DNA from: Paludibacteraceae bacterium
GTDB taxonomy: Bacteria > Bacteroidota > Bacteroidia > Bacteroidales > Paludibacteraceae
Reading direction: 5' to 3'
DNA length: 64,000 nt
NCBI GenBank assembly: GCA_024401475.1
Contig: JAKSKZ010000001.1
Coordinates: 186,001 to 250,000, forward strand
Below the pieces are notes generated by a model. The model worked only from the letters and a program-made list of their open reading frames with translations. It did not search any database and was not told the origin of the DNA. Within the stretch, counting starts at the first letter, position 1; each line of letters begins with the position of its first letter. The translations under genes and the position numbers were made by a program. Positions 46,124-55,009 of the stretch are shown here, piece by piece.

Positions 46124-47065
46124 ATGAAAACAACCATAGAATATCCGGCAACACACTCCATGTCCACAGCATGGTACATCGTTGACGACGATGGGAATGT
46201 TGGAATTCTCGATTATAACGAGAATGGTCCTGTCCCAAACGGTTTAGCAGAACACGTAGTAGCTGAACTTGTGTGGGGGCTCTGCGATAACAACAAAAAA
46301 TACAAACAGATACCTATCAAACTAACGATAGATCAAATATACGAGAACATCTCAGAAAGGCATTCTCCTGATGACGAGGATTTTTGGAGTGACCTTATAG
46401 TTAAAATAAAAGTTGACAAGACTGAAAGATTCCGACAACTTTGCAACCATAAAGACATCTACAAATGTATCTGTGTATCTGAAGATGAAGGTTTATACAT
46501 CTTTGATGCTATGTATAGTTTCGATTATGAACATGACAAAGTGATCGAAGGTTCTCCGCTTGAAGCCCTTCTAAAAGAAGGAATAATAGAGTCTGTATAT
46601 AGGTTGAATGAATTCGGCCATGACGATACTTTTAAGCAGGGTTACGAAAAACCCGTACATACAAAAAATTATGATTCTTGTTCTTTCTTCTTATACCACC
46701 AACCGTATTGGGAAGATTACTTGCCAGAAAAGATGTCAAGCCCTAAAAATCCTGTAAATATCGACCAACTTCCGGATGAAATCAAAAGCCAGATTCTCCA
46801 TATACCTGGTAATTTTGAAAAATTAGACACTTTTCAAATAGCGGAACTCTACCCAAGCAGTACAACATACTGCATGGCAGATCCTCTATTCCTTATCGAT
46901 GGATATGAATACAACCTATTGCCATTACCTGACGGAACGAAAGCCTACCTTCTGTCTGAAGAGGCTGCAGTGACTGATGACCGTAAAATAAAATACACCA
47001 TTGAAGAGTTTGAAGAATTATGCAAACTCGGACGTGCAGAAAAGAAAAATAGATTAAATGATTGA
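46124..47065 (+). CDS. Hypothetical protein, partner of radical SAM enzyme
   Basis: 313 aa, soluble, acidic, no signal peptide. It begins with a WYIVDDDGNVGILDYNENGPVP segment, a type of opening I associate loosely with uncharacterised SMI1/immunity-like proteins (memory only). Later parts include several aromatic-rich strands (CSFFLYHQPYWEDYLP) and a charged C-terminus ending in KKNRLND. Eight bases overlap the next gene, so both are made together. Function unknown; it may be a substrate, chaperone or recognition partner of the radical SAM enzyme. Confidence 0.7.
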   Translation: MKTTIEYPATHSMSTAWYIVDDDGNVGILDYNENGPVPNGLAEHVVAELVWGLCDNNKKYKQIPIKLTIDQIYENISERHSPDDEDFWSDLIVKIKVDKTERFRQLCNHKDIYKCICVSEDEGLYIFDAMYSFDYEHDKVIEGSPLEALLKEGIIESVYRLNEFGHDDTFKQGYEKPVHTKNYDSCSFFLYHQPYWEDYLPEKMSSPKNPVNIDQLPDEIKSQILHIPGNFEKLDTFQIAELYPSSTTYCMADPLFLIDGYEYNLLPLPDGTKAYLLSEEAAVTDDRKIKYTIEEFEELCKLGRAEKKNRLND

Positions 47066-47804
47066 ATTACTTTCCATTGACATCAGCAACTATTGCTCTA
47101 AACAGTGCTCCTTTTGCTATAATCATAGCACAAAGGAAGGAAACGTCCTATGGCAACCGCAAGAAGTAATCGCATTCTGTACAGATTGCATAGAAAACGG
47201 TATCAAAGCAGTCTCACTCGGAGGTGGTGAACCTTTTGAATATGACGGGATTTTTGATATCATAGATGCGCTATACTCCAAATGCTACCTTTCCGTTACC
47301 ACCAACGGTTTACCTCTGATGAAAGACAATGTTTGGAAACTATTGACACTTCATAGTCCAGACAAGATTCATATAACCATCCACAATCCTGACAACGAGA
47401 ACGAGGTAGAGCGGGTGTTAGGACAACTAGAATTGCTAAAAACAACAAACATTAAGCCTGGTGTAAACCTATTGGTGAACGCTGACAAAATAGAAGCGGC
47501 AAGAGCTGTGTATATTAAATTACTGAAATCTATCAACTCTGATCAAATAATTGTAGTTCCACAAAAATTCAGCAATACTCCAACCCCAAAACAACTTGCT
47601 AGTATTGCAAACGGTAAACCTTTTCAAAGTCCATCATGCCTGTTAGGGTGCAAACGCCCTACTAATTTTGTTTCTGTTTCATGGGATAAAAAAGTGAACT
47701 CTTGCAGCTATGCTCCCAACAAAGAAGAACTAATTTCTCTTGATTTCAAAGGACTTACTGTAGCCCTTCAAAAAATCAACTGGAAATCATGCATGCATTT
47801 GTAA
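47058..47804 (+). CDS. Radical SAM protein
   Basis: 248 aa. The [4Fe-4S]-SAM motif CSKQCSFC (C-x3-C-x2-C) lies at about 14-21, and SLGGGEPFEY at about 54-63 is the GGE SAM-binding motif. The partial barrel runs to about 180; the C-terminal part has five further cysteines (SCLLGC, NSCSY, KSCMHL) that could hold an auxiliary cluster, shorter than a full SPASM domain. Expected chemistry: SAM cleavage to a 5'-deoxyadenosyl radical. Substrate unknown; no precursor peptide gene is obvious. Confidence 0.85.
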   Translation: MIELLSIDISNYCSKQCSFCYNHSTKEGNVLWQPQEVIAFCTDCIENGIKAVSLGGGEPFEYDGIFDIIDALYSKCYLSVTTNGLPLMKDNVWKLLTLHSPDKIHITIHNPDNENEVERVLGQLELLKTTNIKPGVNLLVNADKIEAARAVYIKLLKSINSDQIIVVPQKFSNTPTPKQLASIANGKPFQSPSCLLGCKRPTNFVSVSWDKKVNSCSYAPNKEELISLDFKGLTVALQKINWKSCMHL

Positions 47805-47890
47805 GCATCCAATCCAAAACTCGCCATCCCCCTTAACTTTGTCGCGAACACAAAAAAAATAAAAATATGGCAAGAGAAAAGGAAATGTGC

Positions 47891-47922
47891 CATATACATG
47901 ACTTGTATGAGGCATGTATATG
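47891..47922. promoter_or_regulatory. Perfect 10-bp inverted repeat upstream of OmpA-like gene
   Basis: CATATACATG (47891-47900) and CATGTATATG (47913-47922) with a 12-base spacer, just upstream of the -7 box at 47932. The -33 position falls in the spacer, so a bound protein would block or guide RNA polymerase. Confidence 0.5.
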
Positions 47923-47931
47923 ATTATTTGC

Positions 47932-47939
47932 TATATTTG
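47932..47939 (+). promoter_or_regulatory. -7 box for OmpA-like gene
   Basis: TATATTTG matches TAnnTTTG, 46 bases before the ATG at 47986. Confidence 0.55.
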
Positions 47940-47985
47940 AAACTATAAATATCAAGACAAATGTTTACCTCTCAAGTGTCTTTAC

Positions 47986-48471
47986 ATGAAGAAATTTATA
48001 TATACACTTATAACTATACTGATGATTTGCGCACCTGGGTGCTCAGCAAAAAAAGGAATAGTATCCAACGGCAAGAACATGATAGAAGACCAAGAACATG
48101 TTGACCTCAGTCTAGACAGCCATACCGATATTGAGTTTTGCTGGTACTATTATGATCTTGCATGTCATGATCCATCTGATCCAGATTATCTTCAAGTTCA
48201 ACAAGAAGAAATAGTTGAGTTTATCAATTCATATCCAGACGCTAAGTTTGAAATCAGTGGACATACTGATCTCCGTGGATCCGAAATGTATAACAAAAAG
48301 TTATCGAATTCACATGCAAGCCGTCTTCGGAATACTTTAATTCGTAAAGGCGTAGATTTTTCCAGACTAAAAGCAGTGGGCTATGGAGTCGAGAAACCAA
48401 TTATTGAAAATGCTCTAACAGAAGAGGAACATGCACAAAACAGACGTATAGAAATCAGATTCTTAAAGTGA
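47986..48471 (+). CDS. OmpA-family lipoprotein
   Basis: 161 aa. Signal peptide with lipobox APGC (MKKFIYTLITILMICAPGC). OmpA C-terminal peptidoglycan-binding domain about 55-160: FEISGHTDLRGSEMYNKKLSNSHASRLRNTL, with the conserved Asp (HTD) and Arg of the diaminopimelate pocket, then AVGYGVEKPI and NRRIEIRF. It probably links the outer membrane to peptidoglycan. Small compared with full OmpA since the barrel is absent. Confidence 0.88.
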   Translation: MKKFIYTLITILMICAPGCSAKKGIVSNGKNMIEDQEHVDLSLDSHTDIEFCWYYYDLACHDPSDPDYLQVQQEEIVEFINSYPDAKFEISGHTDLRGSEMYNKKLSNSHASRLRNTLIRKGVDFSRLKAVGYGVEKPIIENALTEEEHAQNRRIEIRFLK

Positions 48472-48596
48472 GCATATTAGGAGTCATCCACATTTACAGA
48501 CCTATTCTTACAAACGCACAAAACAAACAACTACGTTCAATAAACAACTCATCAAAAAAGGTTGAAAAACCATTCGATTTTTCAACCTTCCTATAT

Positions 48597-49502
48597 TTAG
48601 TTATCCGCCCTATATTTCAGTTTAGACTTCCAAAAAACTTCTTCTTTTTCGAGTTTCGCCTTATTACACAAATACCAATTCTTGGCCGAAGAGCTATTCC
48701 GCTTCACCTCCCTGCTAACCTCTTGATATTTCTTATATGAATATATTTCCATGTCAGAGCAAAGCTTCAAAATACGATCCTTTACGTCTGTAAGATAATG
48801 CCCTGCATTGGGATTGCAATTGCCTTCAAAGTCATTCTCCATATAACCAATTATCGCCACATTCACTGGCTGATAATCAAAGTCTGCCAAAACGATGAAA
48901 TCTTTGTTGATAAGACGAATCTTCACATCTTCCGAATATGATCCATAGTTACTATGAATGGCATCTCTAATAAAATCGTGCATAGGATGGGATATAACCG
49001 ATCCTTTTTTGTCTATCGACTTCAAATAGTTATCCATCATTAACCTTGCATCTGGATCGTGAAAACCCAACAAGACTCCAAACCAATGACTACTTACCGA
49101 TTTGCCATCAGAAGTCCACAAATCATAAACCTTGTTATAGACCTCCGGCCATTTAAAACTACACAACAAATTTTCAGCCGCCATATAATCATATAAAGGC
49201 TGCATAGAGTATGCGGTGTCCATCAACGCCCTTTCCATTGAATTTTCGTTGGTCACCCTTCCCCTCGCTTTCAAATACTCTTTACGATCAAAGAGTTTCA
49301 TCAAAACGCCTTTTATTTTTCTATTAGAGTAATTTCTTTGAATGTCCGATGTTGTATATGTAAATGTATAGTTATCAAAAACAGAAAACACATTACCATA
49401 ACGCGCATATAAGACGGGAAGGCTATCAATAGATACGGTCTTCGCCATCACACACAAATGAGAAGACAAAAGAAATAACAAAATATAAAATACCCTAGTC
49501 AT
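48597..49502 (-). CDS. Secreted hypothetical protein
   Basis: 301 aa from the ATG at 49502, which gives a signal peptide MTRVFYILLFLLSSHLCVMA; the open frame extends further upstream but that part is an AT-rich hydrophobic artefact. Mature part is mixed helical, with a lysine-rich C-terminus (KAKLEKEEVFWKSKLKYRADN). No recognised domain; probably periplasmic. Confidence 0.7.
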   Translation of the reverse strand: MTRVFYILLFLLSSHLCVMAKTVSIDSLPVLYARYGNVFSVFDNYTFTYTTSDIQRNYSNRKIKGVLMKLFDRKEYLKARGRVTNENSMERALMDTAYSMQPLYDYMAAENLLCSFKWPEVYNKVYDLWTSDGKSVSSHWFGVLLGFHDPDARLMMDNYLKSIDKKGSVISHPMHDFIRDAIHSNYGSYSEDVKIRLINKDFIVLADFDYQPVNVAIIGYMENDFEGNCNPNAGHYLTDVKDRILKLCSDMEIYSYKKYQEVSREVKRNSSSAKNWYLCNKAKLEKEEVFWKSKLKYRADN

Positions 49503-49754
49503 ATTTCTTTTCGATTTTGTGATTGAACCTAAACAATAATATAATCCAACTAAATTTTTTTCAAAAGTAACCAATAACTCTAAAAAGACAAACAAAACAA
49601 ACAAAAAAAAAAGATTAGACCTTATCCAAAGTAGAAAATTAATTACACTTATCAACTTTTCTCAGTTTCAAACGGAATATAGATAGATGACAAAAATCAG
49701 CACCAAAGGCCTTCCCGCTTTATGCAAGAAAGCCTTTATCTTTATACCGTTGAA

Positions 49755-50186
49755 TTATTCAGCTATTCGCTCATATGTAATAGCAGCAAAAACATCCGTC
49801 ACGGTGATAGAGCCATCCTCGTTCTCTTGGATCTCAATCCATGGCGAAAGTTTCTCGCCTAAGATCTCTCCTTTCGTCGTACGATTAATGAAATTCTTGC
49901 CTCCTTCCGTTTTCCAAGTACGTTGATGTTCATCGCGGATATATTTCTTATCATCCGTAAGAAGAGCCCTTTCTTCATCACCCATATCATCAAGGTTGAT
50001 TCCTTCTGGAAGTTTATAGAATGTTGTCATAGTACCATCATCGCTGAACACAAAAATAGAGTTTGCCATAAAGAAGTCTTCCTTATCGTCTGACTGCAAA
50101 TATTCCTCACGAGTCTTTTTTTGTGCACCTAACTTTCCCAAAGAGAATTCAGTGTATTTAATCTGCCACTTACCAATTAGATTCAT
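49755..50186 (-). CDS. Lipocalin-like hypothetical protein
   Basis: 143 aa, no signal peptide. Opening MNLIGKWQIKYTEF has the G-x-W of lipocalin-like folds, followed by strand-rich segments (IFVFSDDGTMTTFYKLPEG) and an acidic C-terminus. Cytoplasmic by appearance. Lipocalin-like assignment is tentative. Confidence 0.65.
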   Translation of the reverse strand: MNLIGKWQIKYTEFSLGKLGAQKKTREEYLQSDDKEDFFMANSIFVFSDDGTMTTFYKLPEGINLDDMGDEERALLTDDKKYIRDEHQRTWKTEGGKNFINRTTKGEILGEKLSPWIEIQENEDGSITVTDVFAAITYERIAE

Positions 50187-50284
50187 ATAGTGTACATTTA
50201 AAAGTTAAACATCAATCAAATATACGACAAAGTTTATGGAATAGGAAACAAAACCAAAAGAAAGATGTTAGGCGAAGTCCCCTA

Positions 50285-52966
50285 TCACGCTCCTTTCCCA
50301 AAATAGGAAATCAATTCATCCGATAATTTTCCTTGTCTAAAATCGTCCAACAACTGCTCCAACTGTTGGATGGAAACTCCTGCCTGTTCGAAAGAACGTA
50401 CCAAGGTAATTGCCTTACGCTGCTCCTGGTTCAACCCTCGCAAAGACGGATCGTCGGAAATACCCAAAAAGAATAAAACATCTGCAGATTCAATATCATA
50501 AGCAGAAGAAAGATTAACCACAGACGACACCTCTAAAGGCGTTCTTAATACTCCGTGAACATCATACAACCACGGGGTTGAAAACAAGGAATGCCATGCC
50601 GTGGTATGTTTTATCAATTCTTCCGTATAATTCTTTTTAGAACGCTCCACATAACGATACCAACCCTCCATGGAAAGTTGCAACATATAAGAGCTTTGTC
50701 GTTCTATCTGAGCTGTAAGCAATCTCAAAAAAGATTTTGAAGAATGCTCCGTTATGTGTGCCACGAAAGAATCGAACCCTTCAATCTCGCAATCCTCAAT
50801 TTGCTGATTACCATCATCATACTGCCGCAAACTTTTGGGAGCCAACAAGAATCGCTGACAATCCTCCAAATTAGGGACTCGTCTAACTTTCTTAAATTTC
50901 AACCCAAAAGAGAGACCAATGGCTGAAAGAAATTTATAAAAGCCCTCCCTTTTTTCGGGCAGGAAACCTTCTTTTGCTAAACGCGCATCCAAGAATGCAG
51001 CTGTACGATCATAAGCTAGAAAGGTCTTTAAATCCTCCAACTCAACATATACTTCCGATGGCTTTCGCAAAGTGCAAACGCCTTGATTGTCCGAGGAAGG
51101 AATAAATGAGACATCCTTAAACATAGCCAGATAACGCTCTTGGCGGCTATCCATAAAGCGGAATTGCAGAAATGCATCCACAAAAAGATTCATATCTCGG
51201 AAAATCGTTTCCCAATCATCGTCAACAACACTATGCGACTGATAGCGAGGAAGAACGACACACTCCACCTCCGATAAAAGATCGGGATGGGCAATGCCAA
51301 GTTGAGAAAACAAACGTCGACAACCCGAATCCTCCAACAAATCTGGATGGATCACCTTAAAAGCATTTGAAGTTCCAGACGAAAGGAACAGCAACGATTT
51401 TCCGTTTGCATCACGAGCAGTGAGAAATTGTCCATCCGCACAATATATAGGCAAGTTTTGTTGGGCGTATTCAACACTCCACTCCGAAGAATGTGCTGCT
51501 AAATACATATAAAATCGGCGCAACCACTCCAATGTTTGAACTTGAAAAAACAAGGGTGTTATCGTTTCTATGAATTTGTCCAAAGTGATCTGCAAAGCAC
51601 ATAGATGATGATTCGACAAGTATTTGAAAACATTCTCATTTTCAAGATTCAACGTCAAAAAAGACCAATTGAAACCAACATCCAATAGTTCAGAAACAAG
51701 ATGCGATTCTTTTGCCTCATCCAATAATGCCATCAATTGCTTGTCTTTAGTATAACAAGTGTGACGACAATCAACATACCCTCGGGAGGAGATGAACAAT
51801 GGTGCAACAGACAATTTTTCCACGAAACGATCATAAAAAACAGAAAAAAGCGAGATGGACTCCCTACTCTCTTTCGTTTTTCTAAAATATGTTTTTGAAT
51901 CTAACGGAATCAAATTGAATAGATTATCATTCAAGATGGTTTCTCCGTTGTTGTTTTTTAAAATCGTAAAATACTCCAAAGCATCTGCTGCCAACGTGGC
52001 CAACTGATCCAACATAGTATCATTCCAAGGCTCCCCCTGCTTGATACCCTCACGACTATCCGTCAACAAAAACGGAGCGTGAAGCAAAAAATTCAGATTT
52101 GTCTTTTCCTTTGTCGGGAAATAACAATAAGCCACTTCATCAGAATCAGGTTGCTCATTCAAACTACCATCTGCCAATGCAGAATAAGCCACACTGCCCT
52201 TCAAAGAACCATTTTTCAAAAGTGAGAAATCGCGCGAAAAACAATGATAATACACTGAGGAAGAATCCGTTCCAAGCATTTGAGTTTCCTTTACAAAAGC
52301 ATATTCTGTCGATGAAAATATACTTGAAGCCAAAAACTCACGTTCATACGAGCCCTTTTCTCCACTATCAGAATTCCACTCTATGCGAGACAAAGAACGA
52401 AGAAACAACAAAGGATGCTTCAATCGTTTCAATTTTCCCAAGACCTCTCCATAGGCCTTCAATGGATCTCTGAAAGGTAAAGAAAAAAGAGTTTCCCCTC
52501 TCTTTCTCAAAGAAGGCATTGGTTCTTCCCTCTCTGGAACAATATAATTTTCGATTTTGAAACAAAAAGCATCATCCTCAATATGAGGAACATCCGTATA
52601 TTGAAAAACGGATTTGAAACCGACACCAAACTTTCCGATAGAATTAGAACCCGTCTTAGAACTGGCTCCTATTGATGTAATAGCATTCAAATGACCAACA
52701 GGCGTACCAACATCCTCCTCGTCCACATCAGTAATAGAGAATGGAATCGTTCCATTATGAATAAAACAAAGCCTATCGGAATATAATTGTACACGGACAT
52801 ACGTTGCACCTGCGTCGTCAGCATTCTGCAACAATTCAAAAAGGAAATGAGCCTGATCCGAATACTTATCAACCACCATCTTCCACACGCCAATGGCGGC
52901 AGGATCACTCAATTGAGTAAACAATCGAGCTCGTTTATCGTGTAACTTTTTGAAAAGATCGGCCAT
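50285..52966 (-). CDS. Sacsin-type GHKL ATPase-domain protein
   Basis: 893 aa from the ATG at 52966; the open frame runs back to 53023 but overlaps the LOG gene. N-terminal GHKL ATPase: N-box FELLQNADDA (Glu-44, Asn-48, Asp-51 pattern) and G-box GKFGVGFKSVF (about 112-122), as in Hsp90/MutL/sacsin-like proteins. The remaining roughly 650 residues are helical and unassigned. Such large GHKL proteins occur in some anti-phage systems, but no nuclease, helicase or other effector is adjacent. It starts 17 bases after the LOG gene stop. Confidence 0.8.
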   Translation of the reverse strand: MADLFKKLHDKRARLFTQLSDPAAIGVWKMVVDKYSDQAHFLFELLQNADDAGATYVRVQLYSDRLCFIHNGTIPFSITDVDEEDVGTPVGHLNAITSIGASSKTGSNSIGKFGVGFKSVFQYTDVPHIEDDAFCFKIENYIVPEREEPMPSLRKRGETLFSLPFRDPLKAYGEVLGKLKRLKHPLLFLRSLSRIEWNSDSGEKGSYEREFLASSIFSSTEYAFVKETQMLGTDSSSVYYHCFSRDFSLLKNGSLKGSVAYSALADGSLNEQPDSDEVAYCYFPTKEKTNLNFLLHAPFLLTDSREGIKQGEPWNDTMLDQLATLAADALEYFTILKNNNGETILNDNLFNLIPLDSKTYFRKTKESRESISLFSVFYDRFVEKLSVAPLFISSRGYVDCRHTCYTKDKQLMALLDEAKESHLVSELLDVGFNWSFLTLNLENENVFKYLSNHHLCALQITLDKFIETITPLFFQVQTLEWLRRFYMYLAAHSSEWSVEYAQQNLPIYCADGQFLTARDANGKSLLFLSSGTSNAFKVIHPDLLEDSGCRRLFSQLGIAHPDLLSEVECVVLPRYQSHSVVDDDWETIFRDMNLFVDAFLQFRFMDSRQERYLAMFKDVSFIPSSDNQGVCTLRKPSEVYVELEDLKTFLAYDRTAAFLDARLAKEGFLPEKREGFYKFLSAIGLSFGLKFKKVRRVPNLEDCQRFLLAPKSLRQYDDGNQQIEDCEIEGFDSFVAHITEHSSKSFLRLLTAQIERQSSYMLQLSMEGWYRYVERSKKNYTEELIKHTTAWHSLFSTPWLYDVHGVLRTPLEVSSVVNLSSAYDIESADVLFFLGISDDPSLRGLNQEQRKAITLVRSFEQAGVSIQQLEQLLDDFRQGKLSDELISYFGKGA

Positions 52967-52983
52967 ACCTTTACTATATAGTT

Positions 52984-53559
52984 TTACAATGCGGCAATTC
53001 CCAAGGCTTCGTCGCGAGTCCACTCTGCCGATTTACGGATAGCCGGCAAAACCTCGCTTGCAGAAGAGACCACCGTCACAAGATTCAGATGCTCCTTACG
53101 CATAAATTGTTCGTCAACAGCCTTTTCCAACATAGCCAACATCGGTCCATAATAGTTATCCACGTTGAGGATAATGATAGGCTTCAAAAACAAGCCCAAC
53201 TGCTTCCATGTGATCACTTCCAATAATTCTTCGAAAGTCCCAATACCACCAGGCATTGCTATGGCAGCTTCAGCATCTTTCACCATACGTTGCTTTCGCT
53301 CATGCATCGTATTGACAACCTCCATTTTGACCTTGGGATTATCCCAACCTTGATCCACCATGAACTGGGGGATGATACCTGTTATAGACCCACCAAAATC
53401 AAGCATGGCCTGTGCCAATTCTCCCATCAAACCTACACTGCCACCGCCATAATTACAAGCAATTTTCTCTTTCGACAATATTTTGCCCAACTCATAAGCT
53501 TCTCGCTTGTAAGACTCTGAAATCTGCGAACTTGACGCACAATATACACTAACACGCAT
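52984..53559 (-). CDS. LOG family phosphoribohydrolase
   Basis: 191 aa. Hallmark PGGIGTFEELLEVITWKQLGL (PGGxGTxxE) at about 97-117, and an N-terminal YCASSS nucleotide-loop. LOG proteins release free base from nucleoside 5'-monophosphates (cytokinin riboside monophosphate in plants); the bacterial substrate is often AMP. It is followed 17 bases later by the GHKL ATPase gene. Confidence 0.9.
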   Translation of the reverse strand: MRVSVYCASSSQISESYKREAYELGKILSKEKIACNYGGGSVGLMGELAQAMLDFGGSITGIIPQFMVDQGWDNPKVKMEVVNTMHERKQRMVKDAEAAIAMPGGIGTFEELLEVITWKQLGLFLKPIIILNVDNYYGPMLAMLEKAVDEQFMRKEHLNLVTVVSSASEVLPAIRKSAEWTRDEALGIAAL

Positions 53560-53630
53560 AGTAATTTTGAATTATAAATTTTGAGGTGGCCTAAGGCAGC
53601 CTTTGAACACAAAAATAACGCTTTCGACGA

Positions 53631-53674
53631 AAAGAAAAAAGGAACTTCCTTGTAACCACAAAGAAATTCCTTTT
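53631..53674 (-). terminator. Intrinsic terminator after waaA
   Basis: Minus strand AAAAGGAA...TTCC stem with an inner CTTTGT/ACAAGG pairing, then a six-T run. Confidence 0.7.
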
Positions 53675-53713
53675 CTAAATATTAGAACAAATTCTCTATT
53701 GACAATTTTGTTA

Positions 53714-54949
53714 TTATCTTTCTCCGAACAAAGCAGCCAACACAGCTTCCGTTGCACCACAATTGTCAGAGACGAACTGTCGAGCTTCTGCCGATGCCCT
53801 CTTAAATGAATCCGACTCCGTGTTCATTAAATCATCCATCAACTTGCCAAAGTCATTTCCATCTTGAATAGGGAACGCTCCACCAACCTTGACCATCTCC
53901 ACCGCTTCTCTAAATTTATGATAATTAGGTCCGAACACGACCGGCATACCATAAACGGCCGCTTCCAATATGTTGTGAATGCCGACACCGAAACCACCTC
54001 CAACATAAGCCACTTCACCATAACGGTATATGGAAGACAACAATCCGAAGCAATCGATAATCAAGCAATCAGCCTTTGCAGCCTCCTCTGGCGTCGTCTT
54101 CGAATAACGAACATACGGACGATTCAATTTAGAGATAATCTCCTCCAAGTGCGATTCATGTATTTCATGAGGGGCTATTATCAACTTCATATTCTGACGT
54201 TCATTGAAATATGGAAGCATAAATGCCTCATCCTTAGGCCAAGAGCTACCCGCCACAAGTACATTCTTATCTCCCTTGAAAGCTGATACAATCGGCAATT
54301 CTTTAGATGCCTTCGCGATTGCCAACACACGATCAAATCGAGTGTCGCCGACGACAGAGACATTCTTTATTCCTATTGATTCCAACAAGTTTTTGGAATT
54401 GGCATCCTGAACAAAAAGATGTTCGAAATTGTAAAGAAAATTACGATACCAGCCTCCATAAGATTTAAAGAAGACTTGTTCCTTTCTGAAAATTGCCGAA
54501 ACTATATATGTCGGAACATCATGCTTCTTCAATTCCGCCAAATAATTTCCCCAAAATTCATACTTGATAAAGATGGCAATCGAAGGATTTACGATACGAA
54601 TAAACTTTTTTGCATTCCAAGATGTGTCCATCGGCAGATAACAGACTATTTCTGCTCCGTCATAATTCTTACGTACCTCATATCCTGAAGGAGAAAAGAA
54701 AGTCAGAATAATCTTATATTCAGGATGTTCCTTCTTAATCGCCTCTATAATTGGACGCCCTTGCTCGAACTCACCCAACGAAGAGACATGCATCCAAATG
54801 AACTTGTCATTAAATACAATGCGCTCCTTTAAGAAAGAAAACACATTTTTCCTTCCTTCTACAAACTTCTTCGCTTTATCATTAAAGAAAGAAGCCATGT
54901 ACACCAAAGCATAATAAAATAATATGCCAAGATTATATAACAACTTCAT
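53714..54949 (-). CDS. waaA: 3-deoxy-D-manno-octulosonic acid transferase
   Basis: 411 aa from the ATG at 54949 (MKLLYNLGILFYYALVYMAS, membrane anchor). Family elements: WMHVSSLGEFEQGRPIIEAIK, VSAIFRKEQVFFK, and the donor-side YVGGGFGVGIHNILEAAVYGMPVVFGPNYHKFREA. It attaches Kdo to lipid A precursor at the inner membrane. With the LpxL-type enzyme at the left edge this shows LPS core/lipid A assembly genes scattered over the window. Confidence 0.93.
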   Translation of the reverse strand: MKLLYNLGILFYYALVYMASFFNDKAKKFVEGRKNVFSFLKERIVFNDKFIWMHVSSLGEFEQGRPIIEAIKKEHPEYKIILTFFSPSGYEVRKNYDGAEIVCYLPMDTSWNAKKFIRIVNPSIAIFIKYEFWGNYLAELKKHDVPTYIVSAIFRKEQVFFKSYGGWYRNFLYNFEHLFVQDANSKNLLESIGIKNVSVVGDTRFDRVLAIAKASKELPIVSAFKGDKNVLVAGSSWPKDEAFMLPYFNERQNMKLIIAPHEIHESHLEEIISKLNRPYVRYSKTTPEEAAKADCLIIDCFGLLSSIYRYGEVAYVGGGFGVGIHNILEAAVYGMPVVFGPNYHKFREAVEMVKVGGAFPIQDGNDFGKLMDDLMNTESDSFKRASAEARQFVSDNCGATEAVLAALFGER

Positions 54950-55009
54950 AATTATATGAATGTGTCTTATATAAAAAGGCGACAACTCCGAAGAATCGTC
55001 GCCTATAAA

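Noticed and set aside
48468..48740. 90-codon plus-strand frame after the OmpA-like gene
   Set aside because: Its second half is antisense to the secreted hypothetical gene and composition is not protein-like.
49503..49655. Upstream extension of the secreted hypothetical protein
   Set aside because: The internal ATG gives a clean signal peptide; the extension is AT-rich with a phenylalanine/leucine run typical of non-coding DNA.
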